A DNA stretch of 17,769 nucleotides, taken from contig CAVXSB010000003.1 of NCBI GenBank assembly GCA_963764315.1, forward strand, positions 1 to 17,769. The letters run 5' to 3'. This DNA comes from DATLWN01 sp963764315 (GTDB taxonomy: Bacteria > Pseudomonadota > Zetaproteobacteria > Mariprofundales > Mariprofundaceae). The translations under genes were made by a program, and so were the position numbers. This document shows, piece after piece, positions 6,353 to 13,393 of the stretch (positions are counted from its first letter, which is position 1; each line of letters begins with the position of its first letter). The notes under the pieces are model-generated. The model did not search any database and had not been told where the DNA came from. It saw only the letters and a list, made by a program, of their open reading frames with translations.

Positions 6353-7174
6353 ATGCTTAAATGGATCGGCTTGGTCTTCGCATCGCTGACGCTCGCCACG
6401 GGCCAGGCCTCGGCCGCCGACGGCCTGCCGGACGGAAAAGCGCTCTACCAGCAGCACTGCGCCGCCTGCCACGGCATCGACGGCCGCGTCTCGGATCTCG
6501 GACGACAGCTCAAGCCCTATCCGGCGCGCAACCTGCGTGCCATCGCCGAGGTGGTCAGTCGCGACGAGCTGCGTCGCATCATCACCTACGGCGTCGACGG
6601 CTCGGCCATGCATCCGAAGAAGTACACCCTTGACGATCTGCAGATCGACGCTGTCATCGACTACATCAAGTCCTTCACCTTCACCCCGAACCTTGCACGG
6701 GGCAAACGGCGCTACCGCCAGGTCTGCGCCACCTGCCACGGCATGGATGGCCGGGCCAAGACGGGGCTCGGCGCCATGAACCTCGTGTACACCAAGCTCG
6801 ATCTTGCCGGCATCGTGCATACCATGCGCTACGGCCGTCCCGGTACCATGATGACCCCCAAGCGATATCAGCTGACGAACCCTGATATCAACGACATCGC
6901 CCATTACGTCTACGCCCTGCGCTACGATGCCAGCCCCGTACGCGGCAGCAAGCTGTATGAGAAAGACTGCGCCTCCTGCCACGCCACGCCCGCGGACATC
7001 CGCCTGACGGGCAACGAGGCCGGCCGGCGGCACCTCATCGATCTGAGCGATCAGCTGCTCTACCTGCGCATCAAGCGCGGCCCCCACCTGGACAAGGCCG
7101 GCCATGCCGTTGCCACCCTCAGCGACGACCAGATCCAGGACATCATCGCCTATATCCGCCAGGAACTGAGATAA
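6353..7174 (+). CDS. Periplasmic triheme cytochrome c
   Basis: This 273-residue exported protein has a signal peptide ending ASA (about 19-21) and three tandem class I cytochrome domains. Haem motifs are CAACH (36-40), CATCH (125-129) and CASCH (206-210). The first two domains have matching distal-Met segments, GSAMHPKKYTLDD (83-95) and GTMMTPKRYQLTN (164-176), each followed by a C-terminal helix. The third domain has no Met after its haem motif, so its sixth ligand must differ; H245 or H251 are candidates, or the haem is five-coordinate. Domains 1 and 2 look like an internal duplication. The role is electron transfer, with partners unknown. The stop is directly followed by the hemN ATG, with no gap, implying cotranscription and coupled translation. 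Confidence 0.92.
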   Translation: MLKWIGLVFASLTLATGQASAADGLPDGKALYQQHCAACHGIDGRVSDLGRQLKPYPARNLRAIAEVVSRDELRRIITYGVDGSAMHPKKYTLDDLQIDAVIDYIKSFTFTPNLARGKRRYRQVCATCHGMDGRAKTGLGAMNLVYTKLDLAGIVHTMRYGRPGTMMTPKRYQLTNPDINDIAHYVYALRYDASPVRGSKLYEKDCASCHATPADIRLTGNEAGRRHLIDLSDQLLYLRIKRGPHLDKAGHAVATLSDDQIQDIIAYIRQELR

Positions 7175-8572
7175 ATGCAGACCCGTCCCGATACCGCCGC
7201 CCTGTTCGATCTGGCGCTGATCCAGAAATACGACAAGGCCGGCCCGCGCTACACCTCGTATCCGACCGCCCCGATGTTCCACACCGGCATCGGTGCTGCG
7301 GATTACGCCGAGAGCCTCGGGCGCGTCGGCAAAAGCGGGGCGCCGATCTCTCTGTACCTGCACGTTCCCTTCTGCGATACCGTCTGTTACTACTGCGGCT
7401 GCAACAAGATCGCCACCAAGCAGCGCCAGCGTGCCGTGCCCTATGTCGAGTACCTGTTGAAGGAGATCGAGCTATTGGGCGAGGCCCTGGGCGACGCACG
7501 CCCGGTGACCCAGCTGCACTGGGGCGGCGGTACCCCGACCTTCCTGAACGAGCAGCAGATCCGCGCCATCATGGACCGCCTGCACAGCCGCTTTGACTTC
7601 GCGTCGGACGCCGAGGGCGAATACGGCATCGAGATCGATCCGCGCGAGTGCAACGCCGACACCGTGCGCGTGCTGCGCGAGGTCGGCTTCAACCGCATGT
7701 CGATGGGCGTACAGGACTTCGAACCAGCAGTGCAAAAAGCGGTTAACCGCATCCAGTCCCAGGAGGAGACGCTGGCGGTGCTGGAGGAGGCGCGCAAACA
7801 CGGCTTCCAGTCGATCAATATCGACCTGATGTATGGCCTGCCCTTCCAGACGGTGGAGAGCTTCGACCGCACGCTCGCCACCATCATCGATTTCTCGCCG
7901 GACCGCATCGCCCTGTTCAACTACGCGCACCTGCCGCATATGTTCATGCCCCAGCGGCGCATCGACGAGGGCGACCTGCCGAGCCCGGCCGAGAAGCTGA
8001 AGATCCTGGAGCACAGCATCGACCGCCTGCTCGCCGCCGGTTACGTATTCATCGGCATGGACCACTTTGCCAAACCCGACGACGAGCTCGCCGTGGCCCA
8101 GCGCCAGGGCAAGCTGTACCGCAACTTCCAGGGATATTCGACGCACGCCGATGCCGAGCTGATCGGCCTGGGCATCACCTCCATCGGCTACGTCGACGGC
8201 GCCTTCTACCAGAACATCAAGGACCTCGACGGCTACTACGCCGCACTCGATGCCGGCCGCTTCCCGGTGTTCCGCGGCTACAGGTTGTCGGATGAGGATC
8301 ACCTGCGCCGCCACGTGATCATGCGCCTGATGTGCGACTTCGCTCTCGATTACGCCGCGGTCGAAAAACAGTTCGGCATCGATTTTTCGGCGCACTTCGC
8401 CGACGGCCTGGCCGATCTTGCCGCCATGGCCGCCGACGGCCTGGTCGAGCTGCGCGGAGACGGGTTGCGCGTACTGCCGGCCGGACGCCTGCTGATCCGC
8501 AATATTGCCATGGCCTTCGACGAACACCTACGCAAGAAGTCGGAAGAAGTGAAGTTCTCCAAGGTCATCTAG
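7175..8572 (+). CDS. hemN: Oxygen-independent coproporphyrinogen III oxidase
   Basis: HemN is a cytoplasmic radical-SAM enzyme that decarboxylates two propionate side chains of coproporphyrinogen III to give protoporphyrinogen IX without oxygen. At 465 residues it matches genuine HemN (about 457) rather than the shorter HemW-like proteins. The N-terminal KYDKAGPRYTSYPTAP (18-33) is a HemN signature. The cluster motif is CDTVCYYCGC with C67, C71, C74 and the fourth Cys76, followed by GGGTPTFL (117-124). The C-terminal extension with the DEDHLRRHVIMRLMC region is present. The gene abuts the stop of the triheme cytochrome gene, linking haem synthesis with cytochrome production. Oxygen-independent HemN fits microaerobic or anaerobic growth, but no FNR-type palindrome was seen upstream. 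Confidence 0.97.
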   Translation: MQTRPDTAALFDLALIQKYDKAGPRYTSYPTAPMFHTGIGAADYAESLGRVGKSGAPISLYLHVPFCDTVCYYCGCNKIATKQRQRAVPYVEYLLKEIELLGEALGDARPVTQLHWGGGTPTFLNEQQIRAIMDRLHSRFDFASDAEGEYGIEIDPRECNADTVRVLREVGFNRMSMGVQDFEPAVQKAVNRIQSQEETLAVLEEARKHGFQSINIDLMYGLPFQTVESFDRTLATIIDFSPDRIALFNYAHLPHMFMPQRRIDEGDLPSPAEKLKILEHSIDRLLAAGYVFIGMDHFAKPDDELAVAQRQGKLYRNFQGYSTHADAELIGLGITSIGYVDGAFYQNIKDLDGYYAALDAGRFPVFRGYRLSDEDHLRRHVIMRLMCDFALDYAAVEKQFGIDFSAHFADGLADLAAMAADGLVELRGDGLRVLPAGRLLIRNIAMAFDEHLRKKSEEVKFSKVI

Positions 8573-8615
8573 GGCCTGTGTTCACGCCTTAGGGATGCAT
8601 GTGCCGTCATCAGCC

Positions 8616-8621
8616 TATAAC
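8616..8621 (+). promoter_or_regulatory. Possible -10 element for the metallo-beta-lactamase gene
   Basis: TATAAC (five of six) lies in the 70-base gap after hemN, 11 bases before the ribosome-binding site. No convincing -35 is found at 16-18 bases, so it could be fortuitous. Confidence 0.25.
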
Positions 8622-8631
8622 CTCGGGGCAT

Positions 8632-8637
8632 AGGAGG
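8632..8637 (+). promoter_or_regulatory. Ribosome-binding site that favours the second of two tandem ATGs
   Basis: A perfect AGGAGG is two bases from the ATG at 8640 and five bases from the next in-frame ATG at 8643. The second spacing is the productive one, so the protein probably starts MHIQPF. Confidence 0.65.
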
Positions 8638-8642
8638 CGATG

Positions 8643-9506
8643 ATGCACATCCAGCCCTTTTACGATCCGGACACGGCCACCATCAGCTATGTGGTCAGCG
8701 ACCCGGCCTCCGGCCAATGCGCCATCATCGATCCGGTGCTCGATTACGACCCGGCATCAGGCACCACTGCCACGGCATCGGCCGATCGCATCATCGACTA
8801 CGTCAACGCATCCGGCCTGACGGTCGCCTGGCTGCTGGAGACGCATATCCATGCCGACCACCTGACGGCAGCGGCCTATCTGAAGCAACGGCTGGGCGGA
8901 AAAACCGGCATCGGCGCCCGCATCGTCGAGGTGCTGGAACACTGGGTCCCAGTGTTCAATACCGCCCACGACACCCCCACGGACGGCTCTCAGTTCGACC
9001 ACCTGTTCGCAGACGACGAGGCATTCGCCATCGGTTCGCTAACCGCCAGGGTGATACATACGCCCGGGCATACACCAGCCTGCATCAGCTATATCATCGG
9101 CGATGCCGCCTTTGTCGGCGACACCATCTTCATGCCCTATATGGGTACATCGCGTACCGATTTCCCCGGCGGCAATGCAGCCACCCTCTACCGCTCGATT
9201 CGCAGGATACTGGCGCTACCCGACGCCACGCGGCTCTTCACAGGCCACGACTACCCGCCGGGAGGCAGCCAGCCGGCCTGGCAGAGCACGGTGGCCGTAC
9301 AGAAGGAAACGAACATCCTGATCCACGAGAACGTCAGCGAGTCGCGCTATATCGAGATGCGCCATGAGCGCGACAAGAGGCTGTCCGTACCGCGCCTGAT
9401 CCTGCCCTCGATCCAGGTGAACCTGCGTGCCGGCGCCTTGGGTAGCCCCGAGGACAACGGCAGGCAATACATCAAGATTCCGTTGAATCTATTCGGGCAG
9501 GCTTAG
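8643..9506 (+). CDS. Metallo-beta-lactamase-fold protein of the persulfide dioxygenase (Blh/ETHE1-related) type
   Basis: This 287-residue protein has the metallo-beta-lactamase fold. The metal motif is THIHADH with H68, H70, D72 and H73; the remaining ligands are H143 (TPGHTPAC), D160 (VGDTIF) and H202 (GHDY). The segment MGTSRTDFPGGNAATLYRS (167-185) with Arg171 and Asp173, and the C-terminal LPSIQVNLRAG (254-264), are characteristic of the persulfide dioxygenase group, which uses one iron to oxidise glutathione persulfide to sulfite. That activity fits a sulfur-oxidising host, but no rhodanese or sulfide:quinone reductase gene lies nearby. Glyoxalase II is a related alternative, made less likely by these motifs. 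The protein has no signal peptide and is probably cytoplasmic. It converges with the HD-GYP gene, with one base between the stop codons. Confidence 0.87.
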   Translation: MHIQPFYDPDTATISYVVSDPASGQCAIIDPVLDYDPASGTTATASADRIIDYVNASGLTVAWLLETHIHADHLTAAAYLKQRLGGKTGIGARIVEVLEHWVPVFNTAHDTPTDGSQFDHLFADDEAFAIGSLTARVIHTPGHTPACISYIIGDAAFVGDTIFMPYMGTSRTDFPGGNAATLYRSIRRILALPDATRLFTGHDYPPGGSQPAWQSTVAVQKETNILIHENVSESRYIEMRHERDKRLSVPRLILPSIQVNLRAGALGSPEDNGRQYIKIPLNLFGQA

Positions 9507-9507
9507 C

Positions 9508-11037
9508 TCATGACATGATGTCGGCCAGGTCATGTTCGCTCAGGATGGCGATGCAGGCATCAACCACCGCCGCATCGTACTTGATCCCCCGCTGCTGCCG
9601 GATATCTGCCACTGCCGCCTCGATACCCAGCGCCTCTCGGTAGGGCCGATGTGAGGCCATGGCTTCGACGACATCCGCCACGGCCAGAATCCTCGCCTCG
9701 ATCAGGATGCCATCGCCCTTCAGGCCCTTCGGATAGCCGCTACCGTCCATGCGCTCATGATGCTGCAGCACAATGTCGGCGATAGGCCACGGAAACGCAA
9801 TATCCTTGAGGATGTCATAGCCGACCTGGGGATGGGTCTTGATCAGTTCGAACTCGATACTGTTCAGGCTACCAGGCCGGGACAGTATCTCGGCGGGGAT
9901 ATGAATCTTCCCGAGATCATGAATGAGCCCGGCCAGGCGCAGGCCCTGGATCTGATCATCGGATAGCCCCATGCGCCGGGCGATCATCCCGCACAGGCGG
10001 GCCACGCGCTTCTGGTGTCCCGCCGTATACGGATCGCGTGACTCCACCATGGCCGCGATGGCCTCCACCGAACCTTCCAGGCTCTGGGACAGGCGCTCCC
10101 GGCTTTCCGCAAGCGCGATGCGCGTGCGCAGCGTGATGATGCTGTAGGCCAGGTCGCCGGCCAGCTCCTCCAGCAGCTTCACCTCCTCAGCAGTGAAGGC
10201 ATCGGGCCCGAAGGCATAGATGGTCAGGCTGCCGAAGACTTCGGTGCCCTCCTTCAGCGGCAGGGAGATGCTGGATCGGTAGTCGCGTTTCAGTGCCTGT
10301 TCGCGCCACGGCGCCATGCGTGGATTGGTCAGAAAATTCTGGTTGACCTGGGTCAGGCCGGTGCGAATGGCCGTGCCCGTGGGACCCCGCCCACGCTCGG
10401 AATCCGCCCAGGTGATGTCGACGCTCTGCAGATAGCCCTGCTCAAAACCGTAGTCCGCCACCGGACGCACCGATTTTTTCTCGTCGTGCTCGGCAAAGCC
10501 GACCCAGGCCATGCGATACGCACCCATCTCGACCGCCAGCCGGCAGATCTCCGTCAGCAGCTTCCCCTCGTCCACGGCATGGACCAGGGCGCTGTTGCAG
10601 GCACTGATCAGCTTGAGTGCCCGATTCAGGCTCCTCTGCGCTTCCTCGGACCGCTTCAATGCGGTGATCTCCTCATAGATACCAACGATGCCGACCACAC
10701 TGCCGGTGGCATCGCGCAACGGGTATTTGGAGGCGCGAAGCCAGCCCTCACTGCCGTCCGGTCCCAGGCTCGGTCGCTCATAGCCGATGCTCGCTTTGCC
10801 GGATTCCAGAACCCGGTGATCGACGAAGCGATAATCGTCTGCCAGATCTTTCCAGCCCAGCTCGAAATCCGTCTTTCCGATCAGTTGTTCCCGGGCATCG
10901 AACCCGGCATCGTGGGCGAATGCGCTATTACAGCCGAGATAGCGCAATTCGCGATCCTTCCAGAACACGCGCACCGGCAGGCAATCGATGATCGCCTGCA
11001 GTCGCTCGGCCGATTGCTCGCCAATGGTCTCGTCCAT
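9508..11037 (-). CDS. PAS-GAF-HD-GYP protein, probable cyclic-di-GMP phosphodiesterase
   Basis: This 509-residue cytoplasmic signalling protein has a PAS domain (about 10-127, with VFWKDRELRYLGCN), a GAF domain (about 142-305) and an HD-GYP domain (about 315-503). The HD-GYP domain has H341 (YTAGHQ), the HD pair H373-D374 (LIHDLGK), H402 (KTHPQVG), H426-H427 (QHHERMDGSGYPKG, GYP at 434-436) and D454 ahead of ASHRPYR, so the catalytic set looks complete. HD-GYP proteins hydrolyse cyclic-di-GMP; PAS and GAF would sense a ligand or redox state. There is no membrane segment and no response-regulator domain. The frame opens 20 codons earlier with TTG, but the ATG at 11035-11037 follows GGAG at five bases and is preferred. 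It is isolated from the act operon by a terminator. Confidence 0.92.
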   Translation of the reverse strand: MDETIGEQSAERLQAIIDCLPVRVFWKDRELRYLGCNSAFAHDAGFDAREQLIGKTDFELGWKDLADDYRFVDHRVLESGKASIGYERPSLGPDGSEGWLRASKYPLRDATGSVVGIVGIYEEITALKRSEEAQRSLNRALKLISACNSALVHAVDEGKLLTEICRLAVEMGAYRMAWVGFAEHDEKKSVRPVADYGFEQGYLQSVDITWADSERGRGPTGTAIRTGLTQVNQNFLTNPRMAPWREQALKRDYRSSISLPLKEGTEVFGSLTIYAFGPDAFTAEEVKLLEELAGDLAYSIITLRTRIALAESRERLSQSLEGSVEAIAAMVESRDPYTAGHQKRVARLCGMIARRMGLSDDQIQGLRLAGLIHDLGKIHIPAEILSRPGSLNSIEFELIKTHPQVGYDILKDIAFPWPIADIVLQHHERMDGSGYPKGLKGDGILIEARILAVADVVEAMASHRPYREALGIEAAVADIRQQRGIKYDAAVVDACIAILSEHDLADIMS

Positions 11038-11102
11038 GCACACTCCAGATAGCTTAGGGGAAATTCCGAGGTTCTCCCTTCGCTCCTTCCAATCCAATGT
11101 AA

Positions 11103-11111
11103 AGCATAGCA
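11103..11111 (-). promoter_or_regulatory. Weak extended -10 candidate for the HD-GYP gene
   Basis: On the minus strand TATGCT (11103-11108) is preceded by TGC (11109-11111), an extended -10 form with four of six matches. It lies between the act terminator and the gene, and would start a transcript near 11096, leaving a leader of about 60 bases before the ATG at 11037. No good -35 is present. Confidence 0.25.
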
Positions 11112-11138
11112 GCGGTTCGCAAAGTAAGGACCGGGCAC

Positions 11139-11169
11139 AAAAAAAGGCCGGCGTTACCGCCGGCCTTTT
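11139..11169 (-). terminator. Strong intrinsic terminator of the act operon
   Basis: The arms GGCCGGCG (11146-11153) and CGCCGGCC (11158-11165) pair perfectly over 8 bases around the loop TTAC (11154-11157). They are flanked by seven A (11139-11145) and four T (11166-11169). Read on the minus strand, the hairpin is followed by seven T, as in a rho-independent terminator. It begins 18 bases after the actF stop and separates the act operon from the HD-GYP gene on the same strand. Confidence 0.92.
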
Positions 11170-11186
11170 CTCAGACGATCACGGGC

Positions 11187-12272
11187 TCAGGCCGCGGCCG
11201 ATTCCTCGGCAAGCATATCCGCCTCGGTGCGGAACAGGCCATCCTTGCGCATGCGGCGGGCCCACAGCTTGTAGCCGATGAACACCACCACCGCGGTGAT
11301 GACGACATCAACCCACGAGGACAGGAACGGGAAATGATACACGTCGTCGGCATGCGGGCTGATGATCCACATGAAGCGCTCCAGGAAGGTACCCATGAGG
11401 ATGCTGGAGGCCGGGAACAGCAGCAGTGCCGGCGAGTTGCGCATCGCCTTGAAGATCAGCATGAAGAACGGGATGAACGAGTTCAGGAAGAAGAACAACC
11501 AGAAGGTGAACCAGTTCGGGCCATTCATCATCTTGTTATAGCGCACGATCTCGTCCGGCAGGTTGCCGTACCACATCACCAGATACTGCACGAAGAAGGC
11601 ATAGGTCCAGATGATGGTCAGTGCCAGCATGATCTGCGAGATGTAGTTGAACACGTAATCGTGGACCGGAACCTTCATGATCTCGCGCTTGCGTACGATG
11701 TACAGGGCGACGATCGAGAAGGCCAGGAACATGCGCATCATGCTCTCGAAATGATACGGGCCGTAGATCGGGCTCCACCAGCGCGGGATCTGGGTCATTT
11801 CGAAATCCCAGCCGGTAATGGTGCCGTAGATGCAGTACACGACCGGTACCAGCAGGGCCACATTGCGGAAGCGGCGGCGCACCGTCGCCGGCGCATTCGG
11901 GAACTCTTCCTTCTGCAAGCGTACAAAGTAGGCACAGAAGCCCCAAACGGCCAGGTACAGCACGATCTCGCGCAGGTTGAAGAAGGTTTGGTTATGCCAT
12001 CCATTCAACGGTTCGCCGAAGGTATTGCCATCCATCCACGGGAAGCAACGGCCACCGGCGGCAAGGATGATCAAGAGCAGCACGAAACCGAGGGGGAACA
12101 GCGCCGTGGCGGAGGAGAGAATAAAGCGGACCTCATAGCGCCACTTGCCGTTGACCAGGTGCAGCACGGCGCACCAGAAGACGGAGGCCAGCGCGATGTA
12201 CATCACGAACAAGTAGTTGTCCATGAGGATCGCCCAGTTGGCGTATGAATGCGGCATCATTTGCGTTGGCAT
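11187..12272 (-). CDS. actF: Alternative complex III integral membrane subunit ActF
   Basis: This 361-residue polytopic membrane protein is the second NrfD-like subunit of alternative complex III, a quinol:electron-acceptor oxidoreductase that replaces cytochrome bc1 in many bacteria. Hydrophobic helices are visible at about 19-40, 50-72, 98-118, 138-152, 178-194, 207-231, 255-275, 282-303 and 317-335, so nine or ten. HSYANWAILMDNYLFV near the start, FPWMDG (77-82), GWHNQTFFNLREIV (91-104) and LMGTFLERFMWI (292-303) are features I associate with ActF. The start is the ATG at 12270-12272, six bases after GGGGAG and three bases after the actE stop. It is the last gene of the operon and is followed by a strong terminator. 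No cytochrome oxidase gene follows, unlike many act clusters. Confidence 0.9.
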   Translation of the reverse strand: MPTQMMPHSYANWAILMDNYLFVMYIALASVFWCAVLHLVNGKWRYEVRFILSSATALFPLGFVLLLIILAAGGRCFPWMDGNTFGEPLNGWHNQTFFNLREIVLYLAVWGFCAYFVRLQKEEFPNAPATVRRRFRNVALLVPVVYCIYGTITGWDFEMTQIPRWWSPIYGPYHFESMMRMFLAFSIVALYIVRKREIMKVPVHDYVFNYISQIMLALTIIWTYAFFVQYLVMWYGNLPDEIVRYNKMMNGPNWFTFWLFFFLNSFIPFFMLIFKAMRNSPALLLFPASSILMGTFLERFMWIISPHADDVYHFPFLSSWVDVVITAVVVFIGYKLWARRMRKDGLFRTEADMLAEESAAA

Positions 12273-12275
12273 CAG

Positions 12276-12854
12276 TTACTCCCCTTTCTGGCTCTGGATC
12301 TTGATCTTGGCCTTGGAGAAGTATTCCTTCATCTCCTTGGCCCGCTCTTCCTTCGTCTTCACGTCCATCGGCTTTTCGAGCACGTTGCGGACATAGTTGA
12401 CGACGTCCCAGCGCTCCCACGGACGCATGTCATAGCCGTAATGCGGCATGATATAGCTGCCGAAGGTGATGGTGCCGAAGATCCATCCGTCGGAAAGGCC
12501 CTTGACGTAATCGGAGGTCAGATCGGCCGGCTGCAGCTCGAAGATCTGGCCGACCAGGCCATCACCCTTGCCGTCCGGGCCGTGGCACGGCAGGCAATAG
12601 GTCATGAACAGGGCGTGGCCCATGCGGATCGACTTCTTGGTCGCCGGCATCGGGTTCGGGATGTTCTGGGCGGCATCACGATTGGCCACCTTGGTCCACA
12701 GCCCGCCCACCGGCACCGAATCCTTCGGATAGGTGAACAGCGGCGGCTCCTGCGGCTTGATCGACGGCTGGTTCATGAGGTCGCGCGACCACGGCCAGGC
12801 CTGTGCCGTCAGCGGCAAAGCAAGAATGCAGATGATCAACAGATACTTCTTCAT
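12276..12854 (-). CDS. actE: Alternative complex III monoheme cytochrome c subunit ActE
   Basis: This 192-residue exported cytochrome has a signal peptide (1-19, ending AQA before WPWSRDL). A linker (PQEPPLFTYPKDSVPVGG, about 34-51) precedes one class I haem domain with CLPCH (87-91), KGDG (96-99) and axial Met136 in SYIMPHYG. A charged Lys/Glu-rich tail ends the protein. ActE is the single-haem subunit through which ACIII passes electrons to a periplasmic acceptor. The mature N-terminus has no lipobox Cys. The frame can also start at a TTG at 12858-12860, but that overlaps the actD stop and gives a poorer ribosome-binding spacing; the ATG at 12852-12854, two bases after the actD stop, is preferred. 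Confidence 0.92.
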   Translation of the reverse strand: MKKYLLIICILALPLTAQAWPWSRDLMNQPSIKPQEPPLFTYPKDSVPVGGLWTKVANRDAAQNIPNPMPATKKSIRMGHALFMTYCLPCHGPDGKGDGLVGQIFELQPADLTSDYVKGLSDGWIFGTITFGSYIMPHYGYDMRPWERWDVVNYVRNVLEKPMDVKTKEERAKEMKEYFSKAKIKIQSQKGE

Positions 12855-12856
12855 AT

Positions 12857-13393
12857 TCAAACTTCCCTGATCTCGACTGCGCCGGAACCCTGCAGCGTGT
12901 TGCGCACGAGCTCGACGTTCTCCGGTTTGATGTGAACCTCGACACCGATCTGGTCCTCACTGACCTTGCGGCTGTAGAACTTCTTCAGGCGCCGGCGCGG
13001 CATGCCCGAATAGATCAGGAAGCCGAGCAGCGTGATCCATACGCCGCACAGAATGGTGAACTCGTAGGTAATGACGAGGTCGGTCGGCAGCGGGATCACC
13101 GGCTTGCCTCCCTGCGGCTGCACCGTGAACATCGACTGCGCCGCCGCCGCCACCAGCAGGAAGCCCAGGATGGCGCCCGAGATGGCACCGAAGAAGGTGA
13201 AACGCTGGATCGGCTGCGAGATATCGCCCAGCATTTCCTCAACCTCAGGGTGCTCGATCGGGGAGTACAGCTCGATGTCCTCCACCGCCAGCTCCTTCAG
13301 ATCGAGGATCTTCAGGTTCGTGACCACATCGCGCGCACGATCGAAATCATCGTACAGTGCGAATAGCACCTTCAGATTCTTATCTCTCCTCAT
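12857..13393 (-). CDS. actD: Alternative complex III membrane subunit ActD (DUF3341)
   Basis: This 178-residue protein has a soluble N-terminal half beginning KVLFALYDDFDRARDVV (8-24) and ELYSPIEHPEVEEMLG (41-56). Two membrane helices follow (about 66-86 and 107-129), then a C-terminal soluble tail with SEDQIGVEVHI. This layout is that of ActD (DUF3341), a structural subunit of ACIII with no cofactor. The ATG follows AGGAGG by seven bases and overlaps the actC stop by 4 bases, and the stop is two bases from the actE ATG. Tight packing on both sides indicates one operon. Confidence 0.92.
   Translation of the reverse strand: MRRDKNLKVLFALYDDFDRARDVVTNLKILDLKELAVEDIELYSPIEHPEVEEMLGDISQPIQRFTFFGAISGAILGFLLVAAAAQSMFTVQPQGGKPVIPLPTDLVITYEFTILCGVWITLLGFLIYSGMPRRRLKKFYSRKVSEDQIGVEVHIKPENVELVRNTLQGSGAVEIREV

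Noticed and set aside
6236..7363. Minus-strand open frame of 375 codons across the triheme cytochrome and hemN start
   Set aside because: Antisense to haem motifs and the HemN N-terminus; the translated product resembles only shadow sequence.
7472..8527. Minus-strand open frame of 351 codons across hemN
   Set aside because: Antisense to a complete, conserved hemN gene.
11043..11097. Longer HD-GYP protein starting at TTG 11097 or GTG 11043
   Set aside because: Neither has a well-spaced ribosome-binding sequence, whereas the ATG at 11037 follows GGAG by five bases.
11334..12248. Plus-strand open frame of 304 codons across actF
   Set aside because: The Glu/His/Asp-rich product is the typical antisense image of a hydrophobic membrane protein gene.
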